Of a stretch of 64,000 bases of DNA, positions 18,106 to 26,815 are shown in pieces (positions within the stretch are counted from its first letter, which is position 1; the number at the start of each line of letters is the position of its first letter). This DNA is from CAMAXB01 sp964476565 (lineage in GTDB: Bacteria > Verrucomicrobiota > Verrucomicrobiia > Opitutales > Opitutaceae). The stretch covers positions 4,393 through 68,392 of the forward strand of contig CAYZBG010000018.1 in NCBI GenBank assembly GCA_964476565.1, in the 5' to 3' direction. The notes under the pieces are model-generated. The model ran no database searches, was not told the DNA's origin, and worked only from the letters and a program-made list of their open reading frames with translations. Both the position numbers and the translations under genes were made by a program.

Positions 18106-18818
18106 CTCGCCGTCGGCGTCTTCTTCAGCAAACGCCACGGGAAAAAGTACACCGCATACACCACCGTGTAGACGACGAAGTGGTCCAGCTTCACCCCGTG
18201 CGCAAAGGCGAAAAAGAAGATCAGCAGGTGCATGCGGATCACGTTGCGGTAAGGCGCCATCATCGGATCACCGGCCTTCTTCCGGGCGGGGCGTTCACGG
18301 CCTGACGCCGCGGAGTCGCTGGTCGCGACGGCCTCCGGTGGGCGGAAGAATGCTGTGCGCTCGGCGAGGAACGCCGCCGGCAGAAACCACCAATAGCGGA
18401 CGACCACATCACCGTAGTCGGACAGGCTGGGCAGCATGGACGGTCGCGCCTCCCCGCCCTGCAGCGGAAAGAACATGTTCAGGAACACGGAATGCCCCAG
18501 ATGGAAACCGCCGAAATGCACCGTGAAGAAGGCGAGAAGGAACAGTGACCCGCCGATCAGCACGGCAAGGCCCGCCGCACCCTGGCCAAACGGAATGCCC
18601 ACCACCTCGCCACCCCCTCCGGAGGCCCAGCCGCGCAACGGCCGGGTGATAGACCAAACGAGCACGGCATAACCGACCACAAAGCTCGAGAGCCAGAGGC
18701 TCCAGACGAGGTCGGTCGTGTTCCAGCCGCCAAACCAGGCCACACCCAGCCCGAGCACAAAGGCGAGCGCGTCCGGCCAGGCGGACTGCCACGAGGACGG
18801 CGAGGCGGCCGGAGGCAT
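18102..18818 (-). CDS. DUF6498-like multi-pass membrane protein
   Basis: A 238-residue protein with about six membrane helices, for example ALAFVLGLGVAWFGGWNTTD and FVVGYAVLVWSIT near the N-terminus and HLLIFFFAFAHGVKLDHFVV near the C-terminus. A Gly-rich loop (about 63-75) and a basic loop (about 165-180) separate them. The pattern resembles DUF6498 proteins, whose function is unknown. It starts four bases after the end of the glyoxalase-family gene, so the two form an operon. Confidence 0.65.
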   Translation of the reverse strand: MPPAASPSSWQSAWPDALAFVLGLGVAWFGGWNTTDLVWSLWLSSFVVGYAVLVWSITRPLRGWASGGGGEVVGIPFGQGAAGLAVLIGGSLFLLAFFTVHFGGFHLGHSVFLNMFFPLQGGEARPSMLPSLSDYGDVVVRYWWFLPAAFLAERTAFFRPPEAVATSDSAASGRERPARKKAGDPMMAPYRNVIRMHLLIFFFAFAHGVKLDHFVVYTVVYAVYFFPWRLLKKTPTAS

Positions 18819-18822
18819 GCCG

Positions 18823-19203
18823 TTACTTGGCGCGTTGGATCAATTCCACCTCGTACCCCTCGGGCGCATCGATGAACGCAATCATCGAACCGCTGCCGGT
18901 CGGGGTCGGTCCGTCGCTCAAGGCGATGCCCTTGGCCTTCAGCTGCGCGGCGAAGGCCTTCAGGTCGTCGACCTCAAAGGCGAGGTGCATGAGATCGGGC
19001 TGCACTTGCACGGACGGGCTGTTCGGCAGCTGGCAGATTTCGATTTCCTCGTCGCTGTTGGGCGTGGCGAGGAAGGCGAGCTGCGCACCCCGCGGTGAGG
19101 TGTGGCGCCTGGAGACCGTGAGGCCGAGCGCGTCCTGATAGAATTTCACGGTGCGCTCGAGATCGTTCACGCGCATCCGGGTGTGGAGGAGTTTCTTGAC
19201 CAT
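18823..19203 (-). CDS. VOC/glyoxalase-fold protein, lactoylglutathione-lyase-like
   Basis: A 126-residue single-domain VOC protein with two beta-alpha-beta-beta-beta modules: LLHTRMRVNDLERTVKFYQD with metal ligand His, DEEIEICQLPN with Glu, LMHLAFEVDDLKAFAAQLKA with His, and PEGYEVELIQ with the last Glu. All four expected metal ligands are present, matching glyoxalase I, which detoxifies methylglyoxal. Two in-frame ATGs (19209 and 19203) are possible; the second gives the usual family N-terminus. The long open frame upstream is a shadow of the next gene. Confidence 0.9.
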   Translation of the reverse strand: MVKKLLHTRMRVNDLERTVKFYQDALGLTVSRRHTSPRGAQLAFLATPNSDEEIEICQLPNSPSVQVQPDLMHLAFEVDDLKAFAAQLKAKGIALSDGPTPTGSGSMIAFIDAPEGYEVELIQRAK

Positions 19204-19273
19204 GGCCATGCCCCGGGAGCGTGCCGGGCGTTGCGCGTTTGTCAGCGGTGAAATCCGGTCGCACCCGGACCTC

Positions 19274-20716
19274 TCAACGTTTGGCGGCGAGGGCTTCGAG
19301 GCGCTGCGTCGTGAGCAGCTCAAACCGCCCCCCCTGCTCGCGCGCAATGCGCGCGAGCCCGTCCATCGCCGCTTGGGGCTTCTCGTCCGGACCGACAAAC
19401 AAGAACAGGTTGAGCGCCGCCCGGTCGCGCAGGAAGGCGGCTTGCACGTGACCGACATAGGCGGCGGCGTCCGCCACGCCGGCGGGCTGTACTTCGGACG
19501 TGCGGGCCTCCGCGTCGATCCACACGGGGCGGCCTTCCTTGTCTGTCCATCCTGCCGTATCGACCCGGATGTTGCCGCCCGCACGGTTGAGCGCGGCCTG
19601 GAAGTCGGCGTCCATGATGCGCCGGCTTTCCGAGATCACGAGAGGGTCTCGGCCCTGGGCCACGAGGCGCTGATTGAGGGCCTGCAATTCGGCCCGCGCC
19701 TTCGCGAGGGCGGAACGGCGCGCCTGCGTCACGGCGGCGAGATCGAGGCCTTGGGCGCGGAGGGCGGCGAGTTCCCGCTCCCGGGCCCGATTGCGCCCAC
19801 TCACCTCGGCGGCATCGAGACGCTTGCTTCCGTAGCCGGCTGCTCCGGTGACGGCAAAGACGGTGTCGGGCTTCAGCTGTAACGCGGCATGGACGGCGTT
19901 CAGCCACGGACTGGGATTGTACGTCGGATCAAAGCCCGCGTTCTCGGGCAACGACCGCTGCCACGCGCTCGGGCCACCGGCCGACGCAAGGCCCAGCGCA
20001 TCGAGTTTCGCGTTCACCGGCCCAAGCCAGGCAAAGAAGGCTTCCTTGTTGCGCGCCGTGGCCGGCTGGAGTGCATCGGCGTAGAGCGAGACCTGGGTAC
20101 CATCGAACAACACGACTCCAAACGAGGAAGACGGAGGCAGGTTGCCCACCAGGCGCAGGATCTCCGCACGAATGATGCCGAAGGCCTGAAAGCCGCCCTT
20201 GCGGATGTCCATCAGACTGCGCCCGACATCCACGACGAACACCACCCTCTGCGCCTTGACCTGGGCGAGCCCGAGGAAGCTCAGCGACATGAAACCACGT
20301 CCACCCAGTCCGGCCTGGCCGAGACTCGTCCCGAGACCGCCGGAGCCCTGGCCGAGTCCGGCCCCGGTGCCAAAGCCGCCGAGGCCACCGAGTGAGGAGG
20401 CGCCGGCCACCGGCAGGTCGGGTAGCGCCGGCACCGCGAGGGCATTGCTGGCCGACGACAGGATGCGCTGCGCCGACACGGGAGCGGACGACACCGTCCC
20501 GCTCTTGCGCGCGACCTGAATCCGATGCTCGACCTGCCGTCGCGCCGGGCTGGTGTCGGCGACCGGCGGAGCCTCGAACCGTTTCTTTTTTCCAACGATG
20601 GTCTCCGACACGACCAGAAGCGCCGCCGCCAAGATCAACACCGCATGCACGACCACGCTGACCAGCAACGGCAGATTGCCCCTCACCCGCCGGACGACGC
20701 TGAGAACGGAAGCCAT
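19274..20716 (-). CDS. TonB-like N-terminus fused to vWA-like domain
   Basis: A 480-residue protein. A single N-terminal membrane helix (LLVSVVVHAVLILAAALLVV, about 15-35) and a basic/Pro stretch (GKKKRFEAPPVADTS) look like TonB or TolA N-termini. A Gly-rich low-complexity linker follows (about 120-160), then a vWA-like domain beginning QRVVFVVDVGRSLMDIRKGG, in which the MIDAS DxSxS is altered to DVGRS. A helical region (about 330-385) and a second alpha/beta region end it. It is the last gene of an ExbB/ExbD/ExbD operon, so it is probably the energised partner. The start at 20716 is chosen because 20746 lies in the GxxExxY insertion repeat. Confidence 0.7.
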   Translation of the reverse strand: MASVLSVVRRVRGNLPLLVSVVVHAVLILAAALLVVSETIVGKKKRFEAPPVADTSPARRQVEHRIQVARKSGTVSSAPVSAQRILSSASNALAVPALPDLPVAGASSLGGLGGFGTGAGLGQGSGGLGTSLGQAGLGGRGFMSLSFLGLAQVKAQRVVFVVDVGRSLMDIRKGGFQAFGIIRAEILRLVGNLPPSSSFGVVLFDGTQVSLYADALQPATARNKEAFFAWLGPVNAKLDALGLASAGGPSAWQRSLPENAGFDPTYNPSPWLNAVHAALQLKPDTVFAVTGAAGYGSKRLDAAEVSGRNRARERELAALRAQGLDLAAVTQARRSALAKARAELQALNQRLVAQGRDPLVISESRRIMDADFQAALNRAGGNIRVDTAGWTDKEGRPVWIDAEARTSEVQPAGVADAAAYVGHVQAAFLRDRAALNLFLFVGPDEKPQAAMDGLARIAREQGGRFELLTTQRLEALAAKR

Positions 20717-20731
20717 GATCAAGGCGAGGAC

Positions 20732-20752
20732 GGCCACAAGAGGCACAAAAGG
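20732..20752 (+). repeat. Left inverted-repeat arm of the GxxExxY unit
   Basis: This 21-base arm, which starts GGCCACAAG and ends GCACAAAAGG, matches the reverse complement of 21173-21193 at 19 of 21 positions. It lies just upstream of the start of the vWA-like gene. Confidence 0.85.
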
Positions 20753-20761
20753 CTCATGAGG

Positions 20762-21166
20762 TCAGGCATCGACAGACTGGTGCCATCCCTCGTTGACGAT
20801 GAACTTCTTAAACTGGATGACCGGGGCTCCGAAGTTAATCAGAAGCCCGTGCTCCAAGCGGGACGCCCTTAGGTAACCAAGTACTTGAGCCGTGTGCTCG
20901 TCGACTAACTGCCTGACCGCCTTCACCTCAACAATCAGCGCTTCTTCCACAACGAGATCGGCGAAAAGCAGCCCGAGTTCGGCGCCGTCTTCGTCAAAGA
21001 CCGGCAATGGCTGTTGCGGCTTAACGTCGATCCCGCGTTTGCGCAGACGATGCAAGAGCGCGTTCTCATAAATCTTTTCGGAATGCCCGTGACGCAGAAA
21101 CCGATGAGCCGAAAGCGAAGTTTCACGAACAAGTGCGCATAGATCGTAGATTCTTGTCTCAGTCAT
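20762..21166 (-). CDS. GxxExxY family protein
   Basis: A 134-residue member of the GxxExxY family, named for GHSEKIY at residues 27-33. It also has the family's PD-(D/E)XK-like core: LGLLFADLVVEEALIVEVKA followed by HTAQVLGYLRASRLEHGLLI and NFG. The D-(E)-x-K arrangement suggests a nuclease fold, but no activity is established. The gene is clearly AT-richer than its neighbours, is framed by 21-bp inverted repeats, and sits between exbD and the vWA-like gene in the operon's own direction. It looks like an inserted single-gene unit. Confidence 0.92.
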   Translation of the reverse strand: MTETRIYDLCALVRETSLSAHRFLRHGHSEKIYENALLHRLRKRGIDVKPQQPLPVFDEDGAELGLLFADLVVEEALIVEVKAVRQLVDEHTAQVLGYLRASRLEHGLLINFGAPVIQFKKFIVNEGWHQSVDA

Positions 21167-21172
21167 TTTGTG

Positions 21173-21193
21173 CCTTTTGTGCTTTTTGTGGCC
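21173..21193 (-). repeat. Right inverted-repeat arm of the GxxExxY unit
   Basis: The reverse complement starts GGCCACAAAAAG and pairs with 20732-20752 with two mismatches. It lies seven bases upstream of the GxxExxY start codon and ten bases past the end of the exbD gene. Confidence 0.85.
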
Positions 21194-21202
21194 ATCCCAC
21201 CT

Positions 21203-21661
21203 TCATGGTGAAAATTCGTCCTCTGCCTGACCGGTCGTGAAGGTCACGTGGGTGATGCCGGCGGCGGCGAGGGCGTTGAGCGCGTCGATCGTGCGCTCGT
21301 AGCGCGAATCGGGGTGACTCAGCACAGTCACGACGAGGCGCGACTTGGCGGCGTCGCTGGACTGCTTCAACCGGATCAACGTGGCGGTCAGCCCAGGAAG
21401 CTCACGGAGCGTCGGTGTATCGTAGGCTTCGTCGTTGAGCGTCACCTGGCCCTGCTCATCGATGCCGATCATCTGTTCGTCGACAAACTCGACTGGCGTG
21501 TCCGATACCGCCACTCCGGGCAACTTGGTTTGAAGCACCTGCTCAACCCGGATCTGGGCCGCGAGGGCCATGAAGAAGACTAGAATCACGAACACTACAT
21601 CGATCAGCGGAGCGATCTGGAACCCGAGGTCGGGATTGGCGTTGGCGGGAAGCGGGCGCAT
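21203..21661 (-). CDS. Biopolymer transport protein ExbD/TolR (second copy)
   Basis: A 152-residue ExbD/TolR protein. The N-terminal stretch FQIAPLIDVVFVILVFFMAL contains the single membrane helix with the conserved proton-carrying Asp. The periplasmic domain ends in a typical ExbD pattern (YERTIDALNALAAAGITHVT). The frame is open back to 21703, but that would overlap the upstream exbD; the ATG at 21661 leaves a 7-base gap. Two non-identical ExbD copies suggest a heterodimer in the ExbB pentamer. Confidence 0.92.
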   Translation of the reverse strand: MRPLPANANPDLGFQIAPLIDVVFVILVFFMALAAQIRVEQVLQTKLPGVAVSDTPVEFVDEQMIGIDEQGQVTLNDEAYDTPTLRELPGLTATLIRLKQSSDAAKSRLVVTVLSHPDSRYERTIDALNALAAAGITHVTFTTGQAEDEFSP

Positions 21662-21668
21662 CGGTCGG

Positions 21669-22094
21669 CTAGCGCGCCAGCGTGGCGAAGGTGACGTCGA
21701 CAATTCCCGCCTTCGCCCCTGCTTCGATCACGGCCGCCACATGTCGGACCGGGGTGTCGCCGTCGCTTCGAATCAGGAGGCGCACGTGGGGACGCGCCTT
21801 GATCCGTGCCGTGAGTAGCGACTCGACGGCGCCCACGTCCACGACCTGCTCTTCGAAGGTCGTGACCACACGCCGCGTTGCCTCATCCCAGGCGAAGTTG
21901 AAGACAAGTTCGCCATCAGGATCGTCCTTCTGGGTGGAGTCGGGGGCCACCGGCAGTTCGATCGACGGATCGTATCGCGTCACCGCCGTCGAAGCGATGC
22001 TCATGAAAAAGATCAGGAGCACGAGCAACACATCGATCAAAGGGGCGATCTGAAATTCGGGGTCGCCCTCCCCGCCGCCGGCACTGCCCGCCAT
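21669..22094 (-). CDS. Biopolymer transport protein ExbD/TolR (first copy)
   Basis: A 141-residue ExbD/TolR protein with FQIAPLIDVLLVLLIFFMSI, one membrane helix with the conserved Asp. The periplasmic domain ends VRHVAAVIEAGAKAGIVDVT. A short Gly/Glu-rich leader precedes it. The start at 22094 lies two bases after the ExbB stop, as expected in a coupled operon. It works with ExbB to convert the proton gradient into motion of a TonB-like partner. Confidence 0.93.
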   Translation of the reverse strand: MAGSAGGGEGDPEFQIAPLIDVLLVLLIFFMSIASTAVTRYDPSIELPVAPDSTQKDDPDGELVFNFAWDEATRRVVTTFEEQVVDVGAVESLLTARIKARPHVRLLIRSDGDTPVRHVAAVIEAGAKAGIVDVTFATLAR

Positions 22095-22096
22095 GG

Positions 22097-22894
22097 TCAG
22101 GTCCTCGCTTCGGCGGCCTCCGCCGGTTTGTCGTCGGCGACGGTCAGCCATTTCGGCCGCGCGGCGCACGGCTCGCTGCCCTCGAATGTGGTGTCACGCA
22201 GGTCGTCGAACGGAAACTGGCGGAACAGGTCGCCGGCAGCTTCCTGGGCGGCGTGGATCGCGTGGGCGGTGCGGTTGCGCAAGAGATAGTAGAAGACAAA
22301 CGCAGGAATCGCGACGACCAGACCGCCAGCCGTGGCATAGAGCACCTTGCCGATCGCCCCCGAAAGTTTCGATGGATCCGCTGCACCGGCCTGCCCCATG
22401 GCGGCAAACGCTTCGATCATGCCGAAGACCGTCCCGGCGAGACCGATCATCGGCGCGATGACGCCGATCACGGACAGGTAGGCGATCTTGTTTTGAAACC
22501 CGGCGTTGCCTCCGGCGAGGGCGGACATCATCGCATCCTCCGCCGCCGTCTTTCCCTCCGGAGCGTGGCGCAGGCCATGGCCCACCACCCGGGCCAGCAG
22601 GACGGGCTGCGTCCGGCAGTACGCGTACGCTTCATGGTATTCCCCGGCGCGGAAACGGACCCGCAACGCTTCGACCACGGGACCGGGTACGACCTGGCTG
22701 AGCGCCGTCCGCAAGTACCCCTCCGTGACCAGCCAGACGATCAGCATGCTGCAAGCGACCAGAATGTAGATGGTCGGCATGTTGAGCTTCTGCAGGAGAG
22801 TTTGCTGGACGACGAGCGGTGCCCCTTCCTGCGCGGCGGCAAGGCAGGAAGGAACAAGGAGGGCAACGGAGAGGAGGCGCACGGAGGAGGTCAT
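22097..22894 (-). CDS. MotA/TolQ/ExbB proton channel protein
   Basis: A 265-residue ExbB/TolQ protein with an N-terminal signal-like segment (about 1-20, as in many ExbB proteins of this phylum). The first channel helix is at about 40-62 (IYILVACSMLIVWLVTEGYL), and the conserved pair includes YLSVIGVIAPMIGLAGTVFG and GLVVAIPAFVFYYLL. It should form the pentameric stator channel with the two ExbD proteins encoded next. Its ATG overlaps the stop of the upstream TPR-like gene by four bases. Confidence 0.93.
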   Translation of the reverse strand: MTSSVRLLSVALLVPSCLAAAQEGAPLVVQQTLLQKLNMPTIYILVACSMLIVWLVTEGYLRTALSQVVPGPVVEALRVRFRAGEYHEAYAYCRTQPVLLARVVGHGLRHAPEGKTAAEDAMMSALAGGNAGFQNKIAYLSVIGVIAPMIGLAGTVFGMIEAFAAMGQAGAADPSKLSGAIGKVLYATAGGLVVAIPAFVFYYLLRNRTAHAIHAAQEAAGDLFRQFPFDDLRDTTFEGSEPCAARPKWLTVADDKPAEAAEART

Positions 22895-23763
22895 GGTGGG
22901 GAAAGGGATACGCCTGCCGGTGCGGCGGGGGCATCGACCGCAGGCGGCGGAGTCTCGGCCGCGGCCAGACGCGCGAGTTCCGTCTTCAGGCGCGCTGCCT
23001 GGGTTTCGTCGCCCAGCAGGGCAAAGGCTGCAATCGCTCCCTGCAGGGCCCGCGGCATGAGCTCTTGCTCCGAACGAAAGAAGACCCACAGGCGCAGGTA
23101 AGCCTCGACCGCATCCTCCGCTTCCCGCCTGGCGAGCAGCAGATCGGCTCGGAGGAGATGGATCGCGCCCTGCAACCGGGTGGACACGCCCTCCCGCTCA
23201 AGTTCCGCCAGCATCGCTTCGGCCAGATCGGGACGCCCCGCGCGCACCTCCAGTTCCGTTAGGGCAAGCCTCGCTTCCTGACGCGCGTCCGGATCGCCAG
23301 CGATGGCCGCGAGTGCACGGGCAACCTGCCCTGCCTCAGCCTCGCGTCCGGCGCCAAGCAGGAGCAAGGCCCGCAGGCGAATCCGCAAGACCTCGCCCCA
23401 CCACGAGCCGGGCACCCGGGCAAACGGCGCATGTTCGGCGCGCAGCGGATCAAGCAGGGTTTCAGCAGTCGCAGCGTCGCCGCGGGCGATCGCGTCGGCG
23501 GCCGCGTCCAGTTCCGCCGGCCGTGGCCAGTCGACTCGCACCACGTCCGCGAGCAGAAACGACCGCTCCACCTGCCCCCCGTCGGGTGAGACGGTACGCT
23601 GCTCGATCAAGCGCCGGCCGCGCAACTCCAGCCGGGACAGCGGCACGGACACGCCATCGGGGAAATGCAACGTTTGGGCCCCGAGCAGGGGAAGAAAGAC
23701 GACGAGCGCGAGGCTAGCCGTTGACCGCCGCCCATACGGACCTCGATGGAGAAGCCAGGTCAC
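22891..23763 (-). CDS. Exported TPR-like protein of the ExbB/ExbD operon
   Basis: A 290-residue protein with an N-terminal signal or anchor (about 12-30, SLALVVFLPLLGAQ), a short beta-rich region (FPDGVSVPLSRLELRGRRLI), then Ala/Leu/Arg-rich helices in TPR-like pairs (AIARGDAATAETLLDPLRAE, and three or four more to about residue 250). It ends in a Pro/Ala tail. It overlaps by four bases both the larger TPR gene before it and exbB after it. Probably a periplasmic scaffold of the machine. Confidence 0.75.
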   Translation of the reverse strand: MTWLLHRGPYGRRSTASLALVVFLPLLGAQTLHFPDGVSVPLSRLELRGRRLIEQRTVSPDGGQVERSFLLADVVRVDWPRPAELDAAADAIARGDAATAETLLDPLRAEHAPFARVPGSWWGEVLRIRLRALLLLGAGREAEAGQVARALAAIAGDPDARQEARLALTELEVRAGRPDLAEAMLAELEREGVSTRLQGAIHLLRADLLLARREAEDAVEAYLRLWVFFRSEQELMPRALQGAIAAFALLGDETQAARLKTELARLAAAETPPPAVDAPAAPAGVSLSPP

Positions 23764-26630
23764 GATTCCTCCGGACCTAAACGCCCGGCCAGGACGGGTT
23801 GATCGTAATCGACCAACAGACGGCGGGCGAGCGCCGCTTCCGGCAGGCCGTGCAGACGTTCATCACGCAACAATTCCCGCAAAGTCGCCGCGGCCTCCGG
23901 AAGTTGTCCGAGCCGGGCGAAAGTTTCCGCACTGCGCAGATAAGCCCGCGCCACCCACACCGGATACTTCCGATACGACAGATAGACGCGCTGAAAGTGG
24001 GCCTGCGCCTGGGTCAGGTCGGGTGTTCCGCCCTGCCGGAACAGGATCTCACCGAGGTTGAACACGCTTTCTGCCGTCGCCTCCCCGCGCCACGCCTTCT
24101 CGCCCGCGATGGCTGCGAATGCCTCCCGGGCCTCGTCGAAGCGCCCAAGGGCCAGCAGGGCCCGGGCCCGGCCGAGGGACGCCTCGCGCAGCTTCGTGCG
24201 CGCCCCGGCCCGGTCGATCGCGTCATCGTAACGCCGCAGGGCGTCCGCGGGCCGTCCTTCCGCGAGCGCCCGGTCACCCAGTCCGGTGTATCCCATATCC
24301 GCATACACGGACCGGGGATAGGCTGCGACCAAGCGTTCAAAACGGACCACCGCCTCTTCCGGCCGGCCGGACTCGACCAGGTGGTCGCCGGACACCCCGA
24401 GCAGCCCGGCGGGCAGCGACTCGACCGGCGCCGCCGCAACGAGCTGATCCAGCGCCGCGGTCCGCGCTGCATGATCCTGGCGCAGCCGCGCCAGTTCGGC
24501 GCTGAGAAAGGCCAAACGCGCCCTGACCACCGGCACGACCGGCCCCTCTTCTCCGACGAGCCGCATCGTGCCCTCGTGCGTCAGCGACTCCACCTCGGAG
24601 GCCGTTCCCGCCCGGGCACGCACCAGCAGCCCGGCCAGTTCCACCAGGAGGCGTTCGACGCCGTCCTGACCGGGATCCGCCAGATGCAGGCGCACAATCG
24701 CGGCGACACTGTCCAACGCCTCGGGCAGGCGGCCCTCGCGAACCCGCAGACGTCCGATCCAATAGGCAGCGTTGAGCACAAACGGGTGGTCCGGGCGCTC
24801 GCGGGCAAAGGTTTCCCACATCTCAGCGGCCTCGGCGAAGGTCCCGAGCGCCTGTGCATGCCGGGTCGTCTCATCGAGGACGTAGCCCAGCAGCTCATCG
24901 GGCAAGGGCAGACGCAGGGCCTCCCGGTAAGCCGTCACCGCGCCGGCGAGGTCGGCCGTGGCGGCCCGGGCGTCGCCGAGCAAGGCTAGCACTTCGCCCC
25001 GCTGGGGATGATCGGGGGCCCGCGCGGCGAGCCATGCATCCGCGCTGCGCGCCGCTTCTTCCGGTCGGTCGAGCCCAAGCTGGGCCGCCGCCATCCGGTA
25101 AGCGGCATCATCTTCGTAACGGCTGCCCGGATACTGACGGATGAAGGCCGCCAGTTCGCCCAAGGCGCGTTCCTGGCGGCCCGACATCATGCCGGCCAGG
25201 GCGTGCAGGTAGGCCGCATCCTCCCGAAGGCGTCCGTCCGGAAACCGCTCCGGCCAGCCCCCGGCCTTCAAGCGCGCCTCCTCAAGGCGCCCTGCGGTGA
25301 GGAGGGCCTGGGCATGCAGCAACACTAGGGGCTCGCGCAACCGCTCCGACCCGGGCTGGACCTCTGCCCGCTCCAACCAGCGCAGCTGCACCGGCCCCTC
25401 CACCCGTCCCTGGCCAGCCATGACCAGCCCGTACAGCGCCTGCAGCACGAGCGGATCGGTCGGAGCCTCGCGCGCAAACGCCTCCAGGGCCGCTTCCGCC
25501 CGCGCGAACCGGCCGGCATCAGCATGGGCGCGCACGAGCGCAACATGGGCACGGGCTCGCGCGGCGGCATCCTGTGTTGCCCGAAGCACGTCCGCAAACG
25601 CCAGAGCCGCCTCCCAAGGGGCACCCGTATCCAAAAACGCCTGCCCGAGTCGCTGGTACAGGGCCGCATCATAATCGGTCGCCCGCTCGATCTCCGCTCG
25701 CGCGGCGCGCACCCGTTCCAACCGGGCCTGCAGACGGCGCAAGGCGTCGAGATCGGCGGGAGAAGGTCGGCTGATCGCGTTAATCCGCTCCATCCGCGTC
25801 CGCATGAGAGCTTCGCGCCCGTCCTGCTCGCGCAGAAGCCGTTCGCGCGGACTGGCCAGCCGGTAGGCAGCGACGGCCGCGTCGGGCTCGTTGCGCTCCA
25901 AACACGCGTCGCCGAGTTGCAGGCAGAGCGCATTGAGACCGGCGAGATTGTCGAGCAAGGGGCGGCTGGCCTGCAGGCGTTCCAACCCGCGCGCCGCCTC
26001 CACGACATTCTTTTCCTGAAGATGCAGGGAGACGAGCACGAGGGCCGCTTCCGCCCAGTCCTCGTTGCGGGGCGCGGTCGCGAGCAGATGGGTGTACGCC
26101 TCGATGGCCACCGGAATCTGGCCCGCCTCCTGCGCCGCCATTGCCCGATAGAGCCGCGCCCGATCCCGGTACGCCGGCGTGTGCTCGAGGGTGGCGAACA
26201 CCGGCAGCGCCGCGGCAAAGTTTCGCTGCAGCGCAAGAGCGAGCCCGAGGATCAGCCGTGCCTCGTCGGCATTCGGCCCGCTGGCCTGACGTTTCAGCAA
26301 CGCCTCGGCGGCTTGCTGCGCCGCTCCGTAGCCCTGGCTTTGGAAGTGAGCGGTGGCCGCAGCCAATTGCACGCGGTCCCACGCCAAGCCGGAGGGCAAA
26401 GACTCACCGGCGGCCACGCGGGTCAGCACCCGGTCGAGCAGGACGGCGGCGTCCGCGGGTTGTTGGGCGGCAAGGGTCTGCTCGGCTTCGATCAGGAGTT
26501 GAGGCAGCGGCACGCGGACCTCGGCGGTCACGCGTGCCGCTGCGACCAGAACCAGCGCAAACCCGGCCAACGCGAGACGCGTCGCCAGACCCACGCGTCC
26601 GCGAACGGGTCGGACGAAGCAGCCATGCAT
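23760..26630 (-). CDS. Large exported TPR-repeat protein
   Basis: A 956-residue protein with an N-terminal membrane/signal segment (about 15-37, ATRLALAGFALVLVAAARVT) and then almost uninterrupted TPR repeats, with many copies of the W/LG/Y-A-P pattern (for example EDDAAYRMAAAQLGLDRPEE and SVYADMGYTGLGDRALAEGR). It has few cysteines and no enzymatic motif. It is the first gene of the TPR-TPR-ExbB-ExbD-ExbD-vWA operon. By analogy with similar operons it may capture a cargo or scaffold the periplasmic face. An AT-rich 185-base gap separates it from the divergent DUF1080 gene. Confidence 0.85.
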   Translation of the reverse strand: MHGCFVRPVRGRVGLATRLALAGFALVLVAAARVTAEVRVPLPQLLIEAEQTLAAQQPADAAVLLDRVLTRVAAGESLPSGLAWDRVQLAAATAHFQSQGYGAAQQAAEALLKRQASGPNADEARLILGLALALQRNFAAALPVFATLEHTPAYRDRARLYRAMAAQEAGQIPVAIEAYTHLLATAPRNEDWAEAALVLVSLHLQEKNVVEAARGLERLQASRPLLDNLAGLNALCLQLGDACLERNEPDAAVAAYRLASPRERLLREQDGREALMRTRMERINAISRPSPADLDALRRLQARLERVRAARAEIERATDYDAALYQRLGQAFLDTGAPWEAALAFADVLRATQDAAARARAHVALVRAHADAGRFARAEAALEAFAREAPTDPLVLQALYGLVMAGQGRVEGPVQLRWLERAEVQPGSERLREPLVLLHAQALLTAGRLEEARLKAGGWPERFPDGRLREDAAYLHALAGMMSGRQERALGELAAFIRQYPGSRYEDDAAYRMAAAQLGLDRPEEAARSADAWLAARAPDHPQRGEVLALLGDARAATADLAGAVTAYREALRLPLPDELLGYVLDETTRHAQALGTFAEAAEMWETFARERPDHPFVLNAAYWIGRLRVREGRLPEALDSVAAIVRLHLADPGQDGVERLLVELAGLLVRARAGTASEVESLTHEGTMRLVGEEGPVVPVVRARLAFLSAELARLRQDHAARTAALDQLVAAAPVESLPAGLLGVSGDHLVESGRPEEAVVRFERLVAAYPRSVYADMGYTGLGDRALAEGRPADALRRYDDAIDRAGARTKLREASLGRARALLALGRFDEAREAFAAIAGEKAWRGEATAESVFNLGEILFRQGGTPDLTQAQAHFQRVYLSYRKYPVWVARAYLRSAETFARLGQLPEAAATLRELLRDERLHGLPEAALARRLLVDYDQPVLAGRLGPEES

Positions 26631-26815
26631 AGGGGAAGCCGAACGCTGGAGGCGCAGTGCTTGCCGTCAAGTTTATTGCATACAGTCTGCGATTTAGGCG
26701 AAACTGCTGCTCCGTCTCGCGCTCGGAGAATTTCGTGGCGCGGGATAAATTGCCTTTCCCGCTCCACGACGAGTCGCCACGGTATGTTCGTTAACCCCAC
26801 CCCGTTTCGTTCTTC

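Noticed and set aside
26660..26720. TTGCAT...TAGGCG as a sigma-70 promoter between the TPR operon and the DUF1080 gene
   Set aside because: The -10 element is too far from consensus; the gap surely holds promoters, but none can be placed by eye.
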